Shown one piece after another: positions 8,371 to 17,160 of a stretch of DNA of 64,000 nt. Position 1 is the first letter of the stretch. Every line of letters begins with the position of its first letter. Made by a program: the position numbers and the translations under genes. Below the pieces are notes generated by a model that saw only the letters and a list, made by a program, of their open reading frames with translations, ran no database searches and was not told the origin of the DNA. The stretch is from DATCJA01 sp963734635 (GTDB lineage: Bacteria; Acidobacteriota; Vicinamibacteria; Vicinamibacterales; UBA2999). The DNA is taken from the NCBI GenBank assembly GCA_963734635.1, contig CAVTIA010000014.1, positions 992,001 through 1,056,000 of the forward strand, read 5' to 3'.

Positions 8371-8440
8371 TCACCGGTCCTGGATCGTTCCAACTCGGAA
8401 GGTTTTGAGCGCTTCTATTGTCTTGAGCCTTTCGGAATTG
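8371..8440. repeat. repeat A, copy 2 (diverged, without att)
   Basis: Keeps the core TCCTGGATCGTTCCAACTCG but diverges after about 40 bases. It is not followed by a tRNA 3'-end copy. Minus-strand reading still gives ALKTFRVGTIQDR and a stop. It lies 15 bases after the PIN toxin stop codon. Confidence 0.7.
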
Positions 8441-8845
8441 CTGCACCATCCATTTGCTTTCGGGTCAGTGATTGGCTCGCCTCATTTCGTTCACACGTGG
8501 TTCCTCAGCGGACGCTTGGTCTTACAACGGTGTCGCGCGAAATCCACACACAGACAATTCTGTCTACTCGCGTGACTCCCGCGGGGCGGGTCGATCGGTC
8601 TCGTTTGTAGGGCGCTACGACAAATGAGACGGAAATGTCTGAAGATCTCATTGATACGACGAGTTTGCATGGCCAGTCGGGGTTCGCGCTTCGCACCCGA
8701 GCGGGGCGCATATCGTGTGTCCGCAACAGGTAGCGCTCATTTCCCCTGACGGTGGCCTCCGGAATGCCTCTTGCTCCCCGCGAGCGCCATACCCAAACGT
8801 GGCGCGGCGTCCGTCGTGTTCGCCGCGAAGTCCCCGGAGGTGTGT
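8441..8845. other. leader region of the siderophore-type receptor operon
   Basis: About 400 bases without a convincing gene. It ends in a strong ribosome-binding site (CCCGGAGG) five bases before the GTG start of the receptor. Promoter elements for the 8.8-16.8 kb cluster probably lie here but none was clear by eye. Confidence 0.4.
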
Positions 8846-11491
8846 GTGGCTCATTGGTCCCGCATCACGCGCGTTGTGTGCTGTCTCGCCGTCATTGCAT
8901 CCATCCCATCTTGGTCGGTTCTTCATGCACAGGCGCCGGGCGGCGCGCTGACAGGAGCGTTGCGCGATGAGAGCGGTGGGGCGTTGCCCGGCGCCACCGT
9001 GACGCTGATCGATGAGACACGCGGCGGCGAACGCACCGCGGTCACCAATCCCGATGGGAGCTACGAGTTTGCCGGGCTTCCGGGGGGCACGTACACGATT
9101 CGCGCGACGTTGCCCGGCTTCGACGATTTCGAGAAGACGGGCGTCGTCATTGCCGCCTCGCCGGTCGTCGTCGACGCCACGATGGGCGTCGGCACGCTTT
9201 CGGAATCGCTGACCGTCAGCGCCGCCGCCGACAGGTTTCAGATGGTTCCCGCGCGTCCCAGCAACAGTCTGTTCGGCGTCGACAAGCCGCTCGTCGAGAT
9301 CCCGCGGTCGATCTCCGTGATCGAGTCCGACCACATCACGCGCTACGACGTGCGCACCGTCAACGATCTGGTGACGGTGGCGCCCGGCAGTTTCACCGGC
9401 AGCTACTTCGGCGTTCCAGGAAGCCTGTTCGTGCGCGGCGAGCCTGGTGACAACTTCTTCAGGGGATTCCGGCGCGTGGAGAACCGGGGCAACTACGCGA
9501 CGCCGGTCGCCGCCACCGACCACATCGAGATCGTCAAGGGCCCGCCGTCGCCGATCTACGGGGGCGGCAAGATCGGCGGGTTCCTGAACTTCCTTCCAAA
9601 GACCGCGCGCAGCGCCAGCGCGAAGTGGATGGAGAGGCCGCAGGGCAAGGCCAGCATCACGCTTGGCAGCTACGACCAGCGCCTGGCCAGCGCCGAGGTC
9701 GGTGTGCCGTTCACCCTCGGGGGCCGGCGCGCCGGTCTCTACGCCTTTGTCCAGATCGAGGATTCCGACAGCTTCTATGACGGCATCTACAGCAAATCGA
9801 AACTCGGGCAGATTGCCTTCGACGTCGAGATGGCGCCGCGCTGGCGCCTGGAGTTCGGCGCGCAGGCGTACTCGGCCGAGCGGCCGCAGAACATCGGCTG
9901 GAATCGTGTGACCCAGGAGCTGATCGACAACAAGCAGTACCTGTCGGGTACGCCCGTGATGAACCTGTCGAGCAACGGGACCGACCTGGCTATCGACGAC
10001 CTGCGCGGCGGGCTCCTCGAGACGTTCGCGTTTTCGGCGAACATGGGCACGCTCTTCCGGTTCGTGCCGGCGTTCGCCGAGCAGGCACGCCTGTACCGGC
10101 TGGATCCGTCCACGGTGCGCATGGTCACACTGAGCCACGACCAGATCTTCGTGGACGGGTCCGACTTCTCCGATGCCTTCACGCTGACAGGCTATTTCGA
10201 CGTGGTGCACGACGTGCGACCGGGCCTGACGCTGAAGAACCAGACGTTCTATGACCTGCTCGATCACACGAAATACAGCACGTACGGCTTCGGGGCGGAC
10301 TACCGGCCGTGGGTCATCGAGAACAAGACCAGCGTAGACTTCACGGTCACTCCCGCGCCCGCCGTTGTGTTCAGGAGCACAGGCGGCTTCTCCTATCGGT
10401 ATTCGGGCGTTTCGGCGGGCGAGTCACGGGGCCGCGGATACCAGGTCATTGACCGGCGCGACATCTCCATCGGCGCTCTCCCGAACGACCGGTTCCAGGG
10501 TCCGTTCAGCAGCAACGGAGAGGTCACGTTCAACTACTTCCAGGACGGGTCTTATGACGACATGGGGCTGTTCCTGCTCTCGAATATGACGGTCGCCGAC
10601 CGGCTGGATATCGTCGGCGGGATCCGTCTCGATCGCTACACGCCCGACTTCACCGGCCGCTTCAACGGCGAACCGCTCGCGCGGTCCACTGCGGCCGACA
10701 CCGCGGCCACGTACAACGCCAGCGTCAGCTACAAGCTGCCGGCCGGACTGTATCCCTACATGACGTTCGCGACGTCCACCTACCTCGAACTGGGGCAGGG
10801 TAGTGAGCTGGATCGCCAGATGGTGGCCAACGGCACCTACCTCCAAGACTCGAATCTATACGAGGGCGGCATCAAATTCAGCGGCCTCGAGAGCAAGCTG
10901 TTCGCGTCGGCGGCGGTGTTCCAGCAGAAGCGCACCGCGGCAAACAAGGAGAGCGGCGCGATCGACTACTTCCGTACCAGGGGCTTCGAGGTGGAGACGC
11001 GTGCCGCGGTCCATCCACGATTGAGCTTCACCGGGGCGTACACCTGGCAGAAGCCTGAGCAGCTGAACATCCCGTTCCTGCTCGGCATTCCGCCTTCGCT
11101 CGTCGGCCTGACGCCACAGGAGGGGTACGGCGGACGGTTCGTCGGCTTGGCGAACATCTTCAATATCGAGGCGCCCGTGCGCGTGGCAGGGCAGCCGCCG
11201 CACGTCGGCAGCGTCTTCGGCACGTATCTCTTCAGACGAGACGCGGGCGTCACGCTCGGGACGACGGCGGTCGCCGCCGTGAATGCGGGCTATGTCAGCA
11301 ACGTGCGCCTTCCTGGCTACATGGTGTGGCGCGGGTCGGTCTTCCTGCAGCGAGCGAACTGGGGCGTCAACCTCGCCGTCAACAACATCTTCGACAAGGA
11401 GTACTACCAGTCGCAGTTCCTCTTCTGGGACGTGTTCGTCAAGCCCAGCGAGCTGCGGACCATGAGCCTCACCCTGAACTACGGGTTCTGA
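8846..11491 (+). CDS. TonB-dependent siderophore-type receptor
   Basis: This 881-residue outer-membrane receptor has a signal peptide ending SVLHA, a carboxypeptidase-regulatory-like domain (GALTGALRDESGG to about residue 110) and a plug. The plug carries VEIPRSISVIESDHI, LFVRGEPGDNFFRGF and DHIEIVKGPPSPIYGG. A long beta-barrel ends in the membrane-insertion signature NYGF. The RSISVI/KGPxSxxYG pattern is that of siderophore or other ligand-gated receptors. I chose the GTG with GGAGG five bases upstream. It is followed three bases later by the AtzH-AtzG-like gene, so it probably imports the substrate of that pathway. It looks intact. Confidence 0.92.
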   Translation: MAHWSRITRVVCCLAVIASIPSWSVLHAQAPGGALTGALRDESGGALPGATVTLIDETRGGERTAVTNPDGSYEFAGLPGGTYTIRATLPGFDDFEKTGVVIAASPVVVDATMGVGTLSESLTVSAAADRFQMVPARPSNSLFGVDKPLVEIPRSISVIESDHITRYDVRTVNDLVTVAPGSFTGSYFGVPGSLFVRGEPGDNFFRGFRRVENRGNYATPVAATDHIEIVKGPPSPIYGGGKIGGFLNFLPKTARSASAKWMERPQGKASITLGSYDQRLASAEVGVPFTLGGRRAGLYAFVQIEDSDSFYDGIYSKSKLGQIAFDVEMAPRWRLEFGAQAYSAERPQNIGWNRVTQELIDNKQYLSGTPVMNLSSNGTDLAIDDLRGGLLETFAFSANMGTLFRFVPAFAEQARLYRLDPSTVRMVTLSHDQIFVDGSDFSDAFTLTGYFDVVHDVRPGLTLKNQTFYDLLDHTKYSTYGFGADYRPWVIENKTSVDFTVTPAPAVVFRSTGGFSYRYSGVSAGESRGRGYQVIDRRDISIGALPNDRFQGPFSSNGEVTFNYFQDGSYDDMGLFLLSNMTVADRLDIVGGIRLDRYTPDFTGRFNGEPLARSTAADTAATYNASVSYKLPAGLYPYMTFATSTYLELGQGSELDRQMVANGTYLQDSNLYEGGIKFSGLESKLFASAAVFQQKRTAANKESGAIDYFRTRGFEVETRAAVHPRLSFTGAYTWQKPEQLNIPFLLGIPPSLVGLTPQEGYGGRFVGLANIFNIEAPVRVAGQPPHVGSVFGTYLFRRDAGVTLGTTAVAAVNAGYVSNVRLPGYMVWRGSVFLQRANWGVNLAVNNIFDKEYYQSQFLFWDVFVKPSELRTMSLTLNYGF

Positions 11492-11494
11492 TCG

Positions 11495-12046
11495 GTGGGA
11501 GCCATCAACGACCCGGCCGTCTGTGCCGAAGTCGCAGCCGCGCATGAGATCTACGAGGCGGCGCTCGTCGGCAACGACGTCGAGACACTCGACCGCATGT
11601 TCTGGCGCTCGCCCGACGCCGTGCGCTTCGGCGTCAACGAGTCGCTCCACGGATTCGACGAAGTTGCGGCCTTTCGCAGGGCGCGTCCGGCCATCGACCT
11701 GTCGAGAACGGTTTCGAACTTCCACGTCGTGGCATTCGGCTCTGACCTTGCCATCACCACGATCGAATTCGATCGCTGCATCGCGGGAGCGGCGAAGCAC
11801 GGGAGGCAAACGCAGGTGTGGCGGCGGTTCGATGACGGCTGGAAGATCGTTTCCGCTCACGTGTCGTTTGCCTGGCGGCCTGAGAGCTACGTCGACGCCG
11901 TGTCACAGCTCATCGGGCTCCCGATTCCCCCCGAGCACCGCTCCGGCGTTGAACTGAATATCGTCCGCGCCGGCGCGATTGCAAAGCCGCTGCTCGCATT
12001 CGAGTTGCCGGACACCGTCGAAATGGCTGGAGTGTTCCGTCCATGA
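11495..12046 (+). CDS. AtzH-AtzG (HpxZ-HpxX-like) fusion protein
   Basis: This 183-residue protein consists of two parts that are normally separate genes. Residues 1 to about 127 form a SnoaL-like domain of the AtzH/HpxZ (DUF3225) type (EIYEAALVGNDVETLDRMFW, VWRRFDDGWKIVSAHVS). Residues about 131-183 match the small AtzG/HpxX (DUF4089) subunit (LIGLPIPPEHRSGVELN, ending PDTVEMAGVFRP). AtzG is known to bind and stabilise the amidase AtzE in 1-carboxybiuret hydrolysis, and the next gene is AtzE-like and overlaps by 4 bases. The fusion would fix a 1:1 ratio of the accessory parts. It starts at GTG. Confidence 0.85.
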   Translation: MGAINDPAVCAEVAAAHEIYEAALVGNDVETLDRMFWRSPDAVRFGVNESLHGFDEVAAFRRARPAIDLSRTVSNFHVVAFGSDLAITTIEFDRCIAGAAKHGRQTQVWRRFDDGWKIVSAHVSFAWRPESYVDAVSQLIGLPIPPEHRSGVELNIVRAGAIAKPLLAFELPDTVEMAGVFRP

Positions 12047-13465
12047 GCGCCAGCGCGGTGGCGGAGGCAGCCGGTGTGCTCGAGATCGCCAATGGCGTGC
12101 AGACCGGCACGCTCTCGGCGCGAGGCGCCGTGCAGGCGGCGCTCGATGCCATCGAGTCGCTGAACGGACAGCTCAATTGCTTCACCGCGGTCCTCCGTGA
12201 GCGCTCGCTCGCGCAGGCCGAGGCGGTGGACCGTCAGGTGCGCGCGGGCCGAACGCCCGGTCCGCTCGCCGGCGTGCCATTCGCCGTCAAGAACCTGTTC
12301 GACATCGCCGGGCTGCCGACGATCGCAGGCTCGAAGATTCACGCGGCGGCGCCACCGGCCGTCAAGGACGCATCGGCCGTCGAGCGGTTGACGGCGGCGG
12401 GCGCTGTTCTGGTGGGCGCGCTCAACATGGACGAGTACGCCTACGGCTTCACCACGGAGAACTCTCACTACGGCCCGACGCGCAATCCCCACGATCCAAG
12501 CCGGGTGGCTGGCGGTTCCTCCGGTGGATCCGCCGCCGCGGTCGCCGCAGGCCTCGTTCCCCTGACGCTGGGCAGCGACACGAACGGTTCCATTCGAGTG
12601 CCGGCGGCCTTCTGCGGGGTATTCGGGCTCAAGCCCACATACGGCCGCGTCTCGCGTGCCGGTGCGTTTCTCTTTGCCGAGAGCTTCGACCACGTCGGTC
12701 CGCTGGCGCGGTCGGCCGCCGACCTGGCCGCGGCGTTCGACGTGCTGCATGGTCCCGACCCGGCGGATCCGGTCTGCTCTCCGCTGCCGCCGTCGCCAAC
12801 CATGCCGGAGCTGCAGCATGGACGCGGCGATCTTCGGATCGCCGTTGCGGTCGACTACTTTGCGCGGCAGGGATCGCCCGAAGCGTTCGAGGCGGTCAGG
12901 CGTGTCGCGCGATACGCTCGGCGTCGAGCGCGAGGTCGTCATTCCGCACGCCGCCGAGGCGAGGGCCGCGGCATACGTGATCACCGCGTGCGAGGGAAGC
13001 CACCTGCATCTTTCGGATTTGAAGACGCGCCCGAACGAGTTCGATCCGCTGGTGGTGGAGCGGTTCCTGGCGGGGGCGCTGTTCCCGGCGACCTGGTATG
13101 CCAAGGCGCAGCGCTTCAGGTCCTGGTACCGCGACCGCGTTCGCGCGCTGTTCGAGACGGTGGATGTCATCCTGGCGCCGACCACGCCGTGCCCTGCCAC
13201 TGAGATCGGACAGGAGACGCTGGTGCTCGATGGTGTGACGCTTCCGGCTCGCCCGACGATCGGCGTGTTCACGCAGCCGTTGTCTTTTATCGGGCTTCCG
13301 ATTGTGTCCGTTCCGGTCCAGCGGCCCGGACAATTGCCAATGGGCGTCCAGATCATCGCCGCCCCGTACAAGGACGCGCAGGCGCTGCGGGTCGCCCACT
13401 GGCTCGAATGGATCGGCGCCGTGCGCGCGCCCGTCGTGCGGCCTTCGGGAGCAGCCGCGTCATGA
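12043..13465 (+). CDS. atzE: AtzE-like amidase (1-carboxybiuret hydrolase type), one frameshift
   Basis: This is an amidase-signature hydrolase of about 470 residues once one frameshift is corrected. The Lys-cisSer-Ser triad is visible: Lys in GVPFAVKNLFD (about residue 85), GGSSGGSAAA, and GSDTNGSIRVPAAF. The frame changes near 12905, where AVRRVA runs into a wrong frame and the correct sequence LGVEREVVIPHAAEARAAA resumes. The second half ends in the PLSFIGLPIVSVPVQ and PMGVQIIAAP stretches normal for the family. Total length is one base too long, which fits a single inserted base in a G/C run. If the frameshift is real the enzyme is lost; if it is a consensus error the gene is functional. 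It overlaps both neighbours by 4 bases. Confidence 0.85.
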
Positions 13466-15066
13466 CCCCGCCGCCTGCCGTCGCGCTGTTTCGCCCGCGT
13501 CTCTGGGTGCCGGGCGACTGGAACGCCCTCTTCGGGTTCGGCACGAACATCCTCGTCAACCTCCTCACGCTGACGGCGCTGCTGCGGTTCGGCCTCGGGA
13601 TGCCGGACGATCTCGTGTTTGGGCGCATCCTGCCGGCCGTCGGCCTGATGTTGTTCCTGTCCACGAGCTACTACGCGTGGCTGGCGTACGACCTGGCGCG
13701 CCGCACCGGCCGGGACGACGTCTGCGCGCTGCCGTCAGGTCCCGGCGTGGGCCACATGTTCATCGTGGTCTTCGTCGTCATGCTCCCCATCAAGCTGCAG
13801 ACGGGCGATCCGATCCGGGCGTGGGAGGCCGGGCTGACATGGGTCGCTCTGCAGAGTCTGGTGCTCGTTCTTGGTGGGTTCATCGGTCCATACGTCCGGC
13901 GCGTGACACCACGCGCGGCCTTGCTCGGGACGCTGGCGGGTGTCTCGATCACGTTCATCTCGATGAGGCCCGCGCTCGAGATGCTGCTCACGCCGGTCAT
14001 CGGTCTGGTCTGCTTCGCCATCCTGCTGGTCAACTGGTTCGGCGGCGTGCGGTACTTCCGCGGCCTGCCCGCGGGGCTCGTCGCGCTGCTCGCGGGCACG
14101 GTCATCGCATGGGGGTCCACCTACTTCGACCTGAACTACGGCGGCCTGTCGGTGGGCGGCGTGCGCGAATCGCTCCTGCATTTCGGGTTCAGCCTTCCGG
14201 TCCCAGCGGTGGGACACGTGTTTTCGGGATTCGAGTTCCTCGGTCTTCTGCTCGTGACTGCCATTCCGTTCGGGATCTACGACCTGATCGAGGCGCTGGA
14301 CAACGTCGAGAGCGCAGCCGTCTCGGGTGACAGCTTTCCCACGACACGCGTCCTCTGCGCCGACGGCGTGATCAGCATGATCGGCTGTCTGGTCGGCTGT
14401 CCGTTCATGCTCGCGGTCTACATCGGCCATCCCGGCTGGAAGGCGATGGGCGGCCGCATCGGATACTCGCTGGGGACGGGGATTCTCGTCATTGCGCTGT
14501 GCTGGCTGAGCGTGGTTCCGGTGATTCTCGCGCTCGTCCCCGTGGTCGCGATTCTGCCGATCCTGCTGTATATCGGCATGCTCATCGGCTCGCAGGCATT
14601 TCAGGAGACGCCGCGGCACCACGCGCCGGCGATTCTGCTGGCGATGGTTCCGAACCTTGCCGCGTGGGGACTCAATCAGCTGAACGGCGTGCTCGCGGCA
14701 GCCGGCGTGGAACGGACACCCGAGCTCGTGGCAGCCCTCGCGCGTCAGGGCGTGCTCCTGCACGGACTCGAGGTGCTGGGCGGAGGCGCGGCGCTGTCCG
14801 GCATCGTGCTCGGCGCATCGATGGTGTACGTGATCGAGCGGAACTTCATCGGTGCGGCGGCGTTTGCGGCAGCCGGCGCCGTGTTTACGTTCCTTGGCCT
14901 GATGCACGGCGAGCGTATCGGCATCGCGCAGAGTCCGGCGCTCGCCCTGAGCTACGTCGGTGTGGCGGCAGTCTTCGCGGGCTGCGCGAAATTCGCGGTG
15001 GCGCCTGCCCGATCGACCGCCGCGCCCCTTCGGGGCGTGGCGGCTCCGGTGACTCTGGAAACGTGA
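13462..15066 (+). CDS. nucleobase/ureide-type permease
   Basis: This 534-residue integral membrane protein has about 12-14 hydrophobic segments and lies between the AtzE-like and AtzF-like genes. Segments such as DDVCALPSGPGVGHMF and GDSFPTTRVLCADGVISMIG resemble the loop motifs of xanthine/uracil (NCS2/AzgA-like) permeases. I cannot name the substrate. From its operon it should carry a ureide, biuret, barbiturate or triazine-ring product across the inner membrane. ATG overlaps the TGA of the amidase. No frameshift is seen. Confidence 0.8.
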   Translation: MTPPPAVALFRPRLWVPGDWNALFGFGTNILVNLLTLTALLRFGLGMPDDLVFGRILPAVGLMLFLSTSYYAWLAYDLARRTGRDDVCALPSGPGVGHMFIVVFVVMLPIKLQTGDPIRAWEAGLTWVALQSLVLVLGGFIGPYVRRVTPRAALLGTLAGVSITFISMRPALEMLLTPVIGLVCFAILLVNWFGGVRYFRGLPAGLVALLAGTVIAWGSTYFDLNYGGLSVGGVRESLLHFGFSLPVPAVGHVFSGFEFLGLLLVTAIPFGIYDLIEALDNVESAAVSGDSFPTTRVLCADGVISMIGCLVGCPFMLAVYIGHPGWKAMGGRIGYSLGTGILVIALCWLSVVPVILALVPVVAILPILLYIGMLIGSQAFQETPRHHAPAILLAMVPNLAAWGLNQLNGVLAAAGVERTPELVAALARQGVLLHGLEVLGGGAALSGIVLGASMVYVIERNFIGAAAFAAAGAVFTFLGLMHGERIGIAQSPALALSYVGVAAVFAGCAKFAVAPARSTAAPLRGVAAPVTLET

Positions 15067-15070
15067 GCGC

Positions 15071-16806
15071 GTGCTGACGGTTGCTGGCCTCCGCCGCGAC
15101 TACGCGGCGGGCAGGCAATCCCCCAGCGACGTCATCGATCGCGTGTTCGCACGCATCGAGGCGGAGGGACGTTCGCCCGTCTGGATCTCCCTGGCGTCCC
15201 GGGGGGAGGCACTCGCGCGCGCGGCCTCGTGTCGATCCGGCTCTTCCGCTGGCCGGCGTGCCGTTCGCGGTGAAGGACAACATTGACGTCGAGGGGATGC
15301 AGACGACGGCGGCGTGCCCGTCGTTTGCGTATGTTGCCGCCCGTACCGCCCCCGTCGTGCAGCGCCTGCTGGCCGCAGGCGCCATCCTGATCGGCAAGAC
15401 CAATATGGATCAGTTCGCCACGGGGCTCGTCGGAATGCGATCGCCTTACGGCGAGTGTGCCTGCGTATTCGATGACCGCTATATCTCCGGCGGGTCGAGC
15501 TCGGGTTCGGCCGTGGCCGTGGCCCGCGGGCTGTGCGCATTCTCGCTGGGCACCGACACGGCCGGTTCCGGCAGGGTGCCGGCAGCGTTCAACAACCTGG
15601 TCGGCCTGAAACCCACGCGGCGGCGTGTTGAGCACCGCCGCCATCGTTCCCGCCTGCCGATCGCTCGATTGCGTGTCGATCTTGACGAGGACCGCAGCGG
15701 ATGCCGAGACCGTCTGGCGCATCGCTGCCGCGTTCGACGACGGCGATCCGTACTCGCGGCCGTTCGACGCGGCACGCGGTGCGGTCCCCTGGCTCGGTCG
15801 CAGGTTGTCGTTCGGCATTCCCCGTGACGAAGATCTCGAATTCTTTGGCGACACGGAGGCCGCCGGGCTCTACTGGAAAGCGGTCGCCGGGCTGGAGTCG
15901 CATGGTGGCGTTCGGACGCGCTTCGACTTCGGCCCCTTTCGCGAGGCCGGGGCGATGCTGTACGAGGGGCCATGGGTCGCGGAGCGACTTGCCGCACTCG
16001 GCGATTTCCTCAGCAGCGGCCCGACCGACCTCGATCCCGTCGTCGGCGGCATCATGCGTGGCGGTTCGCGATATTCCGCGGCCGATGCGTTTCGATCGGC
16101 CCATCGCCTGAACGAGCTGCGGCGTCAGGTATCACAGGTGTGGTCGGCCATTGACGTCCTGCTGCTGCCGACCGCGGCGACCGTCTACACGCGCGATGCC
16201 GTGCGCCGCGATCCTGTGCGGCTCAACGCGACTCTCGGTTACTACACCAGCTTCGTGAACCTGCTGGACCTTGCAGCGGTCGCAATGCCGGCAGGGTTCC
16301 GATCGAATGGGATTCCGTTCGGTGTGTCATTGGTGGGTCCCGCCTTTTCTGATCCCGCTCTCATCGCGCTGGCCGGAATGTGCCTTCACGAGGCGCCGCT
16401 TCCAGTCGGCGGCCAGGGGTGCATCCCTCTGGCCGTCGTGGGTGCGCACCTTTCGGGTCAGCCATTGAATCACCAGCTGACGGAGCGAGGCGCACGCCTG
16501 ATGTACTCCGCGCGTACGTCGGACCAGTACCGTCTGTTCGTGCTTTCGGGGACCGAGCCCGCCAAGCCAGGCCTCGTCAGGCATGAGCATGTGGTGGGAC
16601 GGGGCATCGACGTCGAAGTGTGGGCCGTCCCCGAGTACGCGTTTGGCAGCTTCGTCGCCGCGGTGCCGCCTCCGCTGACGATCGGGAACGTTCGCCTGGA
16701 CAGCGGTGAATGGGTGAAAGGCTTCCTCTGTGAACCGGTTGCGTTGAGGAACGCCGTCGAGATCACGCATCTCGGCGGCTGGCGGCAGTTTCGCGCGTTG
16801 TCGTGA
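15071..16806 (+). CDS. atzF: AtzF-like allophanate hydrolase, two frameshifts
   Basis: An amidase-signature domain joined to a C-terminal domain, about 578 residues if corrected, as in allophanate hydrolases (allophanate to ammonia and CO2). The triad region reads GVPFAVKDNIDVEG, SGGSSSGSAVAVARG and GTDTAGSGRVPAAFNN; the last is a hallmark of the allophanate subgroup. Breaks occur near 15235 (after EALARA) and near 15620. At 15620 an extra C in ACGCGGCGGCG turns KPTRG-VLSTAAIV out of frame. The C-terminal domain (from about 16500, LFVLSGTEPAKPG) ends ALRNAVEITHLGGWRQF, normal for AtzF. It starts 4 bases after the permease. Two breaks in one gene leave its activity doubtful. Confidence 0.85.
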
Positions 16807-16891
16807 CGCCAGCGGCGCGTCGCCTGAGCGGATCGCGCGGCTGCCCTCAGGAGCCGAGAGTCGTGTTCAGGGATGGTGGAACGCTCAGGTC

Positions 16892-17014
16892 CACCGTTCC
16901 TGGATCGTTCCAACTCGGACGGTTTTGAGTGTTTCTGGAGGTTTGAGCGTTTCAGAATTGCCGTAAGTTGTTGATGGGATCGATTTCGCGAGGTTCGCTC
17001 CCCACCCTCTCCGT
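16892..17014. repeat. repeat A, copy 3, ending in a degenerate att copy
   Basis: CCACCGTTCCTGGATCGTTC begins a 100-base repeat A copy that runs into GAGGTTCGCTCCCCACCCTCTCCG. This last stretch is a mutated tRNA-Ser 3' end lacking CCA. The gene-less interval 16807-17160 around it holds nothing else, except a poorer TCCCACCCTC match near 17109. It marks the border between the Atz-like cluster and the TOTE-type gene. Confidence 0.75.
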
Positions 17015-17160
17015 CCTGGTTCTGGGTGTGCTGGGCTGCCTGGAAGCGGTGACTACGACGCCCTAAGAGAGGCTATGTTCTTCGGCGAGCCTCGAACCTT
17101 TGATCAAACTCCCACCCTCATGGCAGCATTCGAGCACGAATTCAACCAGCCTCTCGACAC

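Noticed and set aside
8648..10267. Long open frame (539 codons) on the minus strand
   Set aside because: It is antisense to the TonB receptor, has no domain, and reflects the codon bias of the real gene.
13735..14907. 390-codon minus-strand frame
   Set aside because: Antisense to the permease; very rich in Arg/His/Gln as expected for a shadow frame.
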